From Slackia sp. (GTDB lineage: Bacteria; Actinomycetota; Coriobacteriia; Coriobacteriales; Eggerthellaceae), in the NCBI GenBank assembly GCA_030525985.1, contig JAUNDR010000015.1, positions 1-35,098 on the forward strand: DNA of 35,098 nucleotides, written 5' to 3'. Within the stretch, counting starts at the first letter, position 1, and each line of letters starts with the position of its first letter. Below the pieces are notes generated by a model that saw only the letters and a program-made list of their open reading frames with translations, did no database searches and was not told where the DNA came from. The translations under genes were made by a program, and so were the position numbers. Below, in pieces: positions 1 to 6,572 of the stretch.

Positions 1-944
1 GGAACCACCACGGTGGCGTAGTGGTTGTCCTCGTCGATGCTTACGCGGGTGACGCGGGCGGGGCTGAGCGCCTGCGCCACGTATTTCTCGGGGTTCTCAT
101 CCCACTGAATGACGTCGACGCGCTCGTTGCGCAGCTCTTCGACCACCATGCGCACGCGGCTGCCCTTCGGGCCGACGCACGCGCCCACCGGATCGAGATT
201 GCTCTCGCGGCTGGAAACGGCCACCTTGGAGCGGGCGCCCGGCTCGCGCGCGATGGATTTGACCTCGACCATGCCGTCGTAGATCTCGGGCACTTCGAGC
301 TCGAAGAGGCGGCGGATCAGGTCGGGATGGGTGCGCGAGACCACGATCGCGGGGCGCGCCTGGTCGCCGCGCACGCGCGGCTCGAGCGCGTTGGGGTCGC
401 GCACGTCGATGATCAGCACCTTGATGCGCTGGTTGTGGCGATAATGCTCGCCGGCAGGGCGCTCGTTGCGCTCGCCGGGATTGCGCTTCTGGTCGTAATG
501 GGGAAGCTCGGCCTCCACGCCGTCGCGGATCTTGACGATCGTGAAGTCGGGCGTGACCTGCAAAACGGTTCCCGTGACGATATCGCCCACGCGGTCGCTG
601 AACTCTTCGTAGATGCTCTGGCGGCCCGCTTCGCGCACCATGGCGGCGATGACGCCCTTGGCGTTTTGCGCGGCGATGCGGCTCACGTCGTTCGGGGTGA
701 CGTCGCGCTCTTCGAATTCGCTGTATTCGCCGGTCTCTTCATCGGGCTCGCCCACGGGGACCAGCTCGTAAACGTAGATGCGGCCCGTGGTGCGGTCGAT
801 CGTCACGCGCGCGTCGAATTCCAGATCGAGAATATTCTGATAGCTTTTGGCGAGCGAAGCCTCGAGACGCTCGATCAGATAGAACTCGTCGATCTTCTTC
901 TCATGCGCCAAGGCCTGCAAAGCCTCCATAAGCTCGGATGCCAT
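1..944 (-). CDS. nusA: Transcription termination/antitermination factor NusA (3' end missing)
   Basis: NusA binds RNA polymerase and nascent RNA and modulates pausing, intrinsic termination and antitermination. The 314 visible residues show the N-terminal polymerase-binding domain (about 1-115), an S1 RNA-binding domain (about 120-205, starting DIVTGTVLQV) and the beginning of the first KH domain with its GPKG loop at 258-261. The frame runs open off the left edge, so KH2 and the C-terminus lie outside the window. The ATG at 944 is chosen because GAGGAAGGA lies just upstream at good spacing. It follows rimP by 63 bases on the same strand, the usual rimP-nusA order, so the two are probably co-transcribed from the leader described at 1485-1642. 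Assignment is very secure. Confidence 0.97.
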   Translation of the reverse strand, partial: MASELMEALQALAHEKKIDEFYLIERLEASLAKSYQNILDLEFDARVTIDRTTGRIYVYELVPVGEPDEETGEYSEFEERDVTPNDVSRIAAQNAKGVIAAMVREAGRQSIYEEFSDRVGDIVTGTVLQVTPDFTIVKIRDGVEAELPHYDQKRNPGERNERPAGEHYRHNQRIKVLIIDVRDPNALEPRVRGDQARPAIVVSRTHPDLIRRLFELEVPEIYDGMVEVKSIAREPGARSKVAVSSRESNLDPVGACVGPKGSRVRMVVEELRNERVDVIQWDENPEKYVAQALSPARVTRVSIDEDNHYATVVV

Positions 945-1007
945 GATATTCCTTCCTCGTCGTTGCTCGTATTACATGCGCCCTGCTGCCCAGAATGGAC
1001 CTTGGGG

Positions 1008-1484
1008 CTATCGGGAAAAATCGATAACGCCTTTGACGTGCGCTTTCTTGATATCGTTCAAGGGAATGGCGATTTCTTCCCCGTCGATGGAAACCTTCAC
1101 GCAATCGCTTGCTTCGTCGAATCCGCACAAGCGCGCGTTGAATCGGCTGCGGCCGTCGATAGGCGCCGTCGTCATCACGTACACCTCGTCGCCTGCGAAG
1201 CGGGCGAAATGCTCGGGCGTGCGCAGCGGGCGGTCGATGCCGGGAGAGCTCACCTCGAGCGTGTAGGCGCCGGGAAACGGATCGAGCTCGTCCATGACCT
1301 CGTTCACCCATGCCTGGGCGCACGTGATTTCCTCGAAGGAAATGCCCGCGGCCGTGTCGAGATAGACGCGGATCGTCGGGGCCTTGCGCGAGCCGACCAC
1401 CTCGACCGTCACGATTTCGATGCCCTCGGCTTGCGCGCGCGGCTCGAGAGCGGCAAGGATGCCCGCCTCTTTGGATGAAAGCAT
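1008..1484 (-). CDS. rimP: Ribosome maturation factor RimP
   Basis: RimP helps mature the 30S ribosomal subunit. The 158-residue product matches the family length and carries the family signatures VSSPGIDRPL and the C-terminal segment around IKKAHVKGVIDF. Two starts are possible: a GTG at 1505 or the ATG at 1484. The ATG is preferred because AAAGGAGG sits five bases in front of it, while the GTG has no such site. The gene directly precedes nusA on the minus strand. Its upstream region holds a promoter-like pair and a hairpin terminator, so expression of rimP-nusA may be controlled by premature termination. Confidence 0.96.
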   Translation of the reverse strand: MLSSKEAGILAALEPRAQAEGIEIVTVEVVGSRKAPTIRVYLDTAAGISFEEITCAQAWVNEVMDELDPFPGAYTLEVSSPGIDRPLRTPEHFARFAGDEVYVMTTAPIDGRSRFNARLCGFDEASDCVKVSIDGEEIAIPLNDIKKAHVKGVIDFSR

Positions 1485-1523
1485 CTCGTCCTCCTTTCCC
1501 GCCACCTTGAAAGGGGCTTATAC

Positions 1524-1570
1524 AAAAAGAAAGCGGGACCATGCCCACTTTCTCATACGTCAGAAAAAGT
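1524..1570 (-). terminator. Leader terminator with competing antiterminator upstream of rimP-nusA
   Basis: On the minus strand the arms at 1552-1544 and 1537-1529 (GAAAGTGGG / CCCGCTTTC, one G-U pair) form a 9-bp stem with a 6-base loop, followed by TTTTT at 1528-1524: an intrinsic terminator 40 bases before the rimP start. Just upstream, ACTTTTTC (1570-1563) can pair with GAGAAAGT (1554-1547) in an 8-bp helix with one G-U pair. That helix uses the terminator's 5' arm, so the two folds exclude each other. It may instead only end transcription from the HAD gene at 1696. Confidence 0.6.
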
Positions 1571-1613
1571 TGTCGTACAACGCATGAAGCCACGCATGCG
1601 AATACGGTTACTT

Positions 1614-1642
1614 CTTATATCACAGCCGACACGCCCGCGCAA
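1614..1642 (-). promoter_or_regulatory. Predicted promoter for rimP-nusA
   Basis: A minus-strand TTGCGC (1642-1637) and TATAAG (1619-1614) are separated by exactly 17 bases. This would start a leader of about 120 bases that contains the terminator/antiterminator pair at 1524-1570. The -10 box matches consensus in five of six bases; the -35 box is weaker. It is a prediction from sequence only. Confidence 0.45.
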
Positions 1643-1695
1643 GGGCGCAGCATCGACTGCGGGCAATCACCGAACAAAACCCACGAAGCAGCGAA

Positions 1696-2364
1696 TCAAG
1701 ATGCATTCCCTTCGGCGAAGGCAATCAGATGCCGCGCCAGCTCGTCGAAGCGTCGGCAGATGACGTCGGGGCGTCGTTCGCGCAAGATGTCCGTTTCGAA
1801 CATGCCCCACGTCACCGCCGCCGTATAGCAGCCGGCATCGTTTCCCGCCTGAACGTCGAAGGGGCTGTCGCCCACGAACGCGCAGCGTTCAGGCGCGGCG
1901 CCGATCAGGCGGGCGCCCAAAACGACCGGATCGGGGTCGGGCTTGTGCTTCGTGCAATCGTCGGCCCCGACCAGACAGTCGAAATAGTCGGCCACGCCGA
2001 GCACCTCGAGGCCGCGCTGCGCAAGCGGATGCATCTTCGACGTGACCACGCCGAGCGAAAATCCCGCAGAGCGCAACGCGTCGAGCGCCTCGCGCGTTCC
2101 AGGGAAAAGGGAGATGCGCTCGTCGTGGAATTTCTCGTTGAACGCACGATATACGCGCAAAAGCTCGTCATGGACCTCCGCGTCGTCGGCGAAATCCCAC
2201 ATCTGCACCGACAAGGGCTGCCCCACCTTCGCCATGAGGACCTCGTTGGGAATCGTGCGGCCGAGCACGGTGCGGGTCGCATGGCGGAAGCTGTCGAGCA
2301 GCAGGTCATGCGTATCGACGAGCGTGCCGTCGTTGTCGAAGAGCACGGCATTCAAAACAGACAT
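1696..2364 (-). CDS. HAD-family phosphatase (Gph/PpaX-like)
   Basis: A 222-residue haloacid-dehalogenase superfamily hydrolase with cap subdomain, the size of phosphoglycolate phosphatases and PpaX pyrophosphatases. Motif I is FDNDGTLVD with the nucleophile and acid Asp at 10 and 12; motif II is the TS pair at 108-109; motif III is the Lys in KHKPDPDP near 141; motif IV is [14 protein letters not shown] with Asp166 and Asp170. The substrate cannot be read from sequence: phosphoglycolate, pyrophosphate and small sugar phosphates are all possible. The ATG at 2364 has AAAGG upstream. It is divergent from dtd, about 140 bases away. Confidence 0.88.
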   Translation of the reverse strand: MSVLNAVLFDNDGTLVDTHDLLLDSFRHATRTVLGRTIPNEVLMAKVGQPLSVQMWDFADDAEVHDELLRVYRAFNEKFHDERISLFPGTREALDALRSAGFSLGVVTSKMHPLAQRGLEVLGVADYFDCLVGADDCTKHKPDPDPVVLGARLIGAAPERCAFVGDSPFDVQAGNDAGCYTAAVTWGMFETDILRERRPDVICRRFDELARHLIAFAEGNAS

Positions 2365-2503
2365 ATCGAACGAACCTTTCGAAAAGCGGGCCGGAGCGAT
2401 GCCGGCAAAACGGAAAACGAAAAGAAATCCCGTTTATCGTATCATGGGACGCCGTCGAAACAGAAAACCGCCGCAGCGCGACGGCAGAAACGAAGGAGCA
2501 TCC

Positions 2504-2950
2504 ATGAGGGCATTGATTCAGCGCGTATCCCGCGCAAGCGTCGCCATCGAAGGCGGCGCGACGGCAAGCATCGGCAAAGGGTATGCCATCCTGCTCGGCA
2601 TCGGCGAAGACGACACCGAGGAGCACGCCGAAAAGCTCTGGTCGAAGATTTCGAAAATGCGCATCTTCGAAGACGAGAACGGCAAGACCAACGTGAGCCT
2701 GGCGGACGTGCGCGGAGATGTGCTCATCGTGAGCCAATTCACCCTGTACGCCGATTGCAAGCGAGGCAATCGCCCGTCGTTCGCCAAAGCGGCCGCGCCC
2801 GACGAGGCAAACCGCCTCTACGAATATTTCACCGACCTGGCGCGCAAAGACGTCGACCACGTCGAAACGGGATCGTTCGGCGCCATGATGAACGTCGAAC
2901 TCGTCAACGAAGGGCCCTTCACCATCTGGCTTGATACCGATTCCCTGTAG
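2504..2950 (+). CDS. dtd: D-aminoacyl-tRNA deacylase
   Basis: DTD hydrolyses D-aminoacyl-tRNAs (and glycyl-tRNA-Ala), keeping D-amino acids out of proteins. The 148-residue length is standard. The hallmark SQFT motif is at 77-80, GNRPSF at 88-93, and the NEGPFT segment at 135-140 carries the Gly-cisPro pair (137-138) that inserts into the partner subunit's active site. The ATG at 2504 is chosen because AAGGAG lies seven bases upstream and the protein then begins [13 protein letters not shown] as in the family; the open frame upstream is not conserved-looking. Confidence 0.97.
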   Translation: MRALIQRVSRASVAIEGGATASIGKGYAILLGIGEDDTEEHAEKLWSKISKMRIFEDENGKTNVSLADVRGDVLIVSQFTLYADCKRGNRPSFAKAAAPDEANRLYEYFTDLARKDVDHVETGSFGAMMNVELVNEGPFTIWLDTDSL

Positions 2951-3153
2951 AGAGAAACGTTTCGTCAACGAAAGGCCGCGTCGTTCAACGTCGCGGCAAC
3001 GAAACGCCGTGCGACGAAACCCCATCCGGCACCATGGCGCGGATTCGCGAAACGGGCCGAAAGCGCGGCGATGCGATTCCCCCCATCGCCGCACGCCCTG
3101 CGCAATGGCGCGGCACGGCACGTTCGGCACACGACCATTACGAAAGGAACCGC

Positions 3154-3762
3154 ATGAAAAGCATCCGTCTTTGGGGCACGCTCATCGGCACGGCAGCACT
3201 TGTCGCCGTGGGATTTCTCGGCGCGCGGCTGATCGATAAAGCAAGCGAGCCGTCCATCACGATGAACTCGGAAACCGTGGCGGAGCAGCTCGTCGAATGC
3301 AGCGAGCTTGCCACCATGAAGCTCGAATACCGCGGGCTTATCACCTATGAAGAAGGCGACCTCCCGCTGCTTACGAAAAAGGCTTTCTCCATGATTTACG
3401 ACGCCGATATCCGCGCAGGCGTCGACCTGTCGCAAGCGGAAGTCGACGTGAACGGCGCGAACGTCAAGGTGGAATTGCCCGCCGCAAGCGTGCAAAGCAT
3501 TTCCATCGACCCCGACTCGCTGCAGTTCTACGACCAGCAATATGCGCTTTTGAATTGGCAGAACCGCGATGACACCGCCAAAGCGCTGCAGATGGCGCAA
3601 GACGACGCCGAGGCGAAAGTCGACAGCACCACGATGATAGAAGATGCGCAGAAGCAGGCGGAAACCGTCGTCGAAACGATTCTGCTTCCCTTCACCGAAA
3701 GCGGGAATTACTCCCTGGAAGTAAGCTTCCGCGAACCGGTCGATACGCCGAATGAGGCATAA
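3154..3762 (+). CDS. DUF4230 domain protein, membrane-anchored
   Basis: A 202-residue protein with one N-terminal membrane segment (about 5-24, LWGTLIGTAALVAVGFLGARL) and an extracytoplasmic domain resembling DUF4230. The domain has the order expected for that family: an N-terminal strand block around ELATMKLEYRGLI, a central VDLSQAEVDVNGANVKVELP segment, a helix rich in Gln and Ala, and a C-terminal AETVVETILLPF helix. The molecular role is not known. The ATG is supported by GAAAGGA seven bases upstream. It lies 203 bases after dtd; that gap shows no gene or clear signal. A strong terminator follows. Confidence 0.75.
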   Translation: MKSIRLWGTLIGTAALVAVGFLGARLIDKASEPSITMNSETVAEQLVECSELATMKLEYRGLITYEEGDLPLLTKKAFSMIYDADIRAGVDLSQAEVDVNGANVKVELPAASVQSISIDPDSLQFYDQQYALLNWQNRDDTAKALQMAQDDAEAKVDSTTMIEDAQKQAETVVETILLPFTESGNYSLEVSFREPVDTPNEA

Positions 3763-3858
3763 GGCGCTCCTCGCGAGCCGATACGGGTTTTCCGCAAGCG
3801 CCTCGCGCTCCGCCATCGCATCGTACACGCAGGAAGAACCGGATTCCCCCAGACGCCG

Positions 3859-3895
3859 AAGAGGGTCGGAAACGAAAGTTTCCGACCCTCTTTCC
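3859..3895. terminator. Bidirectional terminator between the DUF4230 and DUF2871 genes
   Basis: A perfect 15-bp stem (3859-3873 with 3878-3892) closes on a GAAA tetraloop. On the plus strand it is followed by a short pyrimidine run, TTTCC. The flanking genes converge on it, so it probably ends transcription from both sides. Confidence 0.8.
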
Positions 3896-3929
3896 GTAAG
3901 GCGCCTTCGAGGCAACCGCGCGCGATTCG

Positions 3930-4352
3930 TTACGCCTGCTCAGCGGCGGCGACGGCCCTCTTCAGAATAACGAGCGTCCACACCAGGCACACGCCGAGCA
4001 CGATATGGCTCAAGCCCGCAATGCCCGCAATGGCGGCATCGGCGCCGGAAGGCAGCGCCGTTCTCAAAACCTCGAACACGCCGCGTACCAGCATCATGAC
4101 CACGGCGGCATTCAGGCCGACCTGATAGCCGATGAGAACCTTGTCCAGACCCTTCTTCTCGCCCGAAAACACCCGAGAGAAAATCGTCAACGCAAGGAAG
4201 AACAGCGTGCCGAGAATCAGGTAGTGAGGATGGATGGTTCCGAGAGCCGTAGCGCCGTCGAAACCATTGAGCTTGGTGAATTCGCGGAAGAACACGCCGC
4301 CGGCAAGCGCCAGCACGGCGTAAACGATCGCGCAGTTCATATATTTCTTCAT
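3930..4352 (-). CDS. DUF2871 family membrane protein
   Basis: A 140-residue integral membrane protein with four predicted helices: about 4-24 (NCAIVYAVLALAGGVFF), 45-62 (LILGTLFFLALTIFSRVF), 76-95 and 107-128. The HPHYLILGTLFF segment and overall length fit DUF2871. Conserved His residues before helix 2 recall heme-associated small membrane proteins, but that is speculative and no function is assigned. The ATG at 4352 has a GGGGG-containing Shine-Dalgarno upstream; the frame extends further but lacks one. The gene is preceded by a promoter with an inverted repeat at 4417-4429. Confidence 0.75.
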   Translation of the reverse strand: MKKYMNCAIVYAVLALAGGVFFREFTKLNGFDGATALGTIHPHYLILGTLFFLALTIFSRVFSGEKKGLDKVLIGYQVGLNAAVVMMLVRGVFEVLRTALPSGADAAIAGIAGLSHIVLGVCLVWTLVILKRAVAAAEQA

Positions 4353-4402
4353 GAGGGACCCCCTTCTTTCCCAGCGATTCTGCTCGCCCGTCGGTTTTCC
4401 CC

Positions 4403-4430
4403 AGTATAACAATTAATGAACATCGTTCAG
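4403..4430 (-). promoter_or_regulatory. Promoter with an inverted-repeat operator candidate for the DUF2871 gene
   Basis: TATACT (4408-4403, minus strand) is a good -10 box, with CTGAAC 16 bases upstream as a weak -35. The perfect 5-3-5 inverted repeat TGAAC-ATC-GTTCA at 4417-4429 lies in the spacer and -35 region, where a bound repressor would block polymerase. Confidence 0.45.
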
Positions 4431-4473
4431 ATTTTCACCATAACATTGGGGCGCCTCAGACGCCCCCGCTTGC

Positions 4474-4501
4474 AAAAAAGCCGCCCCTTACGGAGCGGCT
4501 T
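4474..4501 (-). terminator. Terminator of trpS
   Basis: A minus-strand 10-bp stem (4501-4492 with 4487-4478, one G-U pair) with a 4-base loop is followed by six T residues (4479-4474). It starts 22 bases past the trpS stop codon. Confidence 0.9.
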
Positions 4502-4522
4502 GAAGAAACTGTGCAAGGTGCG

Positions 4523-5572
4523 TTAGTACACCATTCCCATGGCTTCTTGCACTTCGGCAAGCGTCTGGTTCGCGATTTCGTTCGCGCGCTTGTTGCCCTC
4601 GTGGAGAACGTCTTTGACGTAGTCGAGGTCGTTTTCGTACTGTGCGCGGCGTTCACGAATGGGAGCGAAGTACTCGTTGACCGCTTCGGTCACGTATTTC
4701 TTCAACGCGCCCGAACCGCCCATGCCGATTTCTTCCGCGATTTCCACCTCGTCGCGACCCGTGCAGATAGCCGCCGTGGAGATAAGGCCCGAAACGCCGG
4801 GGCGATTCTCGGGGTCGAACGTGATCATGCGCTCGGAGTCGGTCTGGCTTTTCTTGATGCGCTTGGCGGTTTCTTCCGCCGTCATGGAGATGCTGATGGC
4901 GTTGCCGTAAGACTTGCTCATCTTGCGGCCGTCGAGGCCGGGAAGAAGCGGCGTGTCGGAGAGCAGCGCATCCACCTCGGGAAATACCTGGCCGTATCGA
5001 TTATTGAAGCGGCGGGCGATCGTGCGCGTCAGCTCGATATGAGGCAGCTGGTCGCGGCCGACCGGCACCACGTTGCCCTTGCAGAACAAAATGTCGCACG
5101 CCTGATGCACGGGATACGTCAGAAGCAAGCCCGTAAGCTCGTGCCCCGACGCCTCCATTTCGGCTTTCACCGTGGGATTGCGCTGAAGCTCCGCCTCGGT
5201 GACCAAGCTCAAAAACGGCAGCATCAGCTGATTGCACGCCGGCACCGCCGAATGGGTATAGATCATCGTCTTTTCGGGATCGATGCCGCATGCCAGATAA
5301 TCCATCACCATGTTGTAGACGTTGTCCTGGATATGCTCGGTCGTATCGCGGTCGGTGATGACCTGGTAATCAGCGATCAGGACGTTGGTGCGCGCGCCCA
5401 TGTTCTGCAACTCCACGCGTCCTTTCAGCGTTCCGAAATAGTGGCCCAAATGGAGCCTGCCCGTCGGGCGATCGCCCGTGAGCATGGTGTATTTCTCGGG
5501 ATGGGCGGTCAAATCGGCGCGGATTTCGTCGCTGCGCTTCTGGCTTGCCTCGAAACTTCCTTCATTGGCCAT
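4523..5572 (-). CDS. trpS: Tryptophan--tRNA ligase
   Basis: This class I aminoacyl-tRNA synthetase charges tRNA-Trp. The 349-residue product has the Rossmann-fold signature TGRLHLGHYFGTL (HLGH at 41-44) and the KMSKS loop at 217-221, both intact. The start is set at the ATG at 5572: the sequence then begins MANEGSFEASQKRSDEI, and AGGAG lies about 11 bases upstream, somewhat far. The frame is open upstream but looks unconserved. The 258 bases up to the divergent yigZ gene contain no T-box consensus on the trpS side, so tryptophan control by a T-box is not supported. Confidence 0.96.
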   Translation of the reverse strand: MANEGSFEASQKRSDEIRADLTAHPEKYTMLTGDRPTGRLHLGHYFGTLKGRVELQNMGARTNVLIADYQVITDRDTTEHIQDNVYNMVMDYLACGIDPEKTMIYTHSAVPACNQLMLPFLSLVTEAELQRNPTVKAEMEASGHELTGLLLTYPVHQACDILFCKGNVVPVGRDQLPHIELTRTIARRFNNRYGQVFPEVDALLSDTPLLPGLDGRKMSKSYGNAISISMTAEETAKRIKKSQTDSERMITFDPENRPGVSGLISTAAICTGRDEVEIAEEIGMGGSGALKKYVTEAVNEYFAPIRERRAQYENDLDYVKDVLHEGNKRANEIANQTLAEVQEAMGMVY

Positions 5573-5817
5573 GGGGTTCAGCACTCCTATCGATTGAGAA
5601 GCCGCCCGCCGCAAAGGCGACGGCGGCGCATCCACCGTATCGGGTGCCTATGGTATCACGACCGCGCACGAATCCGCGAAGCCGCCCGGCGGCGCAGGCT
5701 TGAAAACGCCGCAAGAAACAAGGCCCGGCACGCACTGGAAGCACGCAAGCGCGTCGCCTGCAAGACGCGGCCGCGCATCGGGTCGCGCGGCGGCGCGGCA
5801 AGACCCGTTCGACGTGC

Positions 5818-5823
5818 TATAGT
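5818..5823 (+). promoter_or_regulatory. Extended -10 box for a possibly leaderless yigZ transcript
   Basis: TGCTATAGT contains the -10 hexamer TATAGT at 5818-5823 with the extended TG. Only seven bases separate it from the ATG at 5831, so transcription would start at or next to the start codon. No Shine-Dalgarno sequence is present. The -35 region is not recognisable. Confidence 0.45.
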
Positions 5824-5830
5824 GAACGCC

Positions 5831-6466
5831 ATGAATTCCTACACCACCATACAAGGCCGCGCGACGGCCGAAATCGAAGAGAAGAAAAGCCGCTTTATCG
5901 CCAGCATCGCCCATGTGGAAACCGAAGAAGAAGCGCTTGCCTTTCTCGAAGAAATTCGCGCCGAAAACCGCATGGCGCGCCACAACGTATACGCCTACGT
6001 GCTGCGCGAAGGCGGCGCAGGCGCCGAGGGGCGCGTTCGCTATTCCGATGACGGAGAACCGCAGAAAACCGCAGGCCTTCCCACTTTGGAAGTCATCCGC
6101 CATGCGGGCCTGACCGATGTGGCCGTCGTGGTCACGCGCTATTTCGGCGGCGTGCTCCTGGGGACGGGCGGGCTCGTGCGCGCCTATACCCAGGCCACGC
6201 AAGCGGGCATCGAAGCGGCGGATATCGTCGTGGTATCGAAATGCGTCGATATCGAAGTGCGCATGGACTACTCGGTATACGACCAGATGGCGCGCCTTGC
6301 TGCCGATTGCGATGCGAAAACGGTCGATGTGCAATATGCCGAAAACGTAACCATGACGCTGCGCATGCTCGACGGCACACAAGGCCCGTTGCTCGCCAAG
6401 ATGACCGAGCTGTTCCGCGGCAAGGAGAGCGTAGAAGTATCGGAGCCTTTCGACGCCATGTTCTAA
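5831..6466 (+). CDS. YigZ/IMPACT family protein
   Basis: A 211-residue protein of the UPF0029/IMPACT family. The N-terminal domain (about 1-125) has the typical EKKSRFIASIAHV start, the YSDDGEPQKTAGLP segment and VVVTRYFGGVLLGTGGLVRAY; the C-terminal domain (about 135-205) is the DUF1949 fold resembling EF-G domain V. Family members have been linked to translation control, but the biochemical role in bacteria is unclear. The start codon lacks a ribosome binding site and lies seven bases after a -10 box, which suggests a leaderless mRNA. The gene is divergent from trpS and converges on the ABC-F gene. Confidence 0.9.
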   Translation: MNSYTTIQGRATAEIEEKKSRFIASIAHVETEEEALAFLEEIRAENRMARHNVYAYVLREGGAGAEGRVRYSDDGEPQKTAGLPTLEVIRHAGLTDVAVVVTRYFGGVLLGTGGLVRAYTQATQAGIEAADIVVVSKCVDIEVRMDYSVYDQMARLAADCDAKTVDVQYAENVTMTLRMLDGTQGPLLAKMTELFRGKESVEVSEPFDAMF

Positions 6467-6497
6467 GCCGAAAAGCCCGATTCGTCTGAAACTGCCG

Positions 6498-6534
6498 GCG
6501 GAAAGGAAGCAGGACGCCTTCCTTTCCGCTTTTT
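6498..6534 (+). terminator. Terminator of yigZ
   Basis: A perfect 12-bp stem (6498-6509 with 6518-6529) with an 8-base loop is followed by TTTTT, 32 bases after the yigZ stop. Confidence 0.9.
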
Positions 6535-6572
6535 CCTGCCCGAAAGCCCGAAGCGACCCCGGGGACGAAAAG

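Noticed and set aside
21-1478. A 485-codon open frame on the plus strand.
   Set aside because: It lies opposite nusA and rimP, whose minus-strand products show clear domains. The product is a low-complexity His/Ala/Arg-rich string, typical of antisense frames in GC-rich DNA.
1519-1557. A 12-codon leader peptide with two Trp codons (starting MRKWAWSRF) over the rimP-nusA terminator.
   Set aside because: No ribosome binding site precedes its ATG, and the two Trp codons follow from the stem sequence. A Trp-sensing role for nusA also has no biological rationale.
4511-5830. A long plus-strand frame running into yigZ.
   Set aside because: The part before 5831 is antisense to trpS and shows no family features; only the 3' part is the real gene.
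5573-5830. T-box riboswitch upstream of trpS.
   Set aside because: No T-box consensus and no matching terminator are found on the trpS side of the gap.
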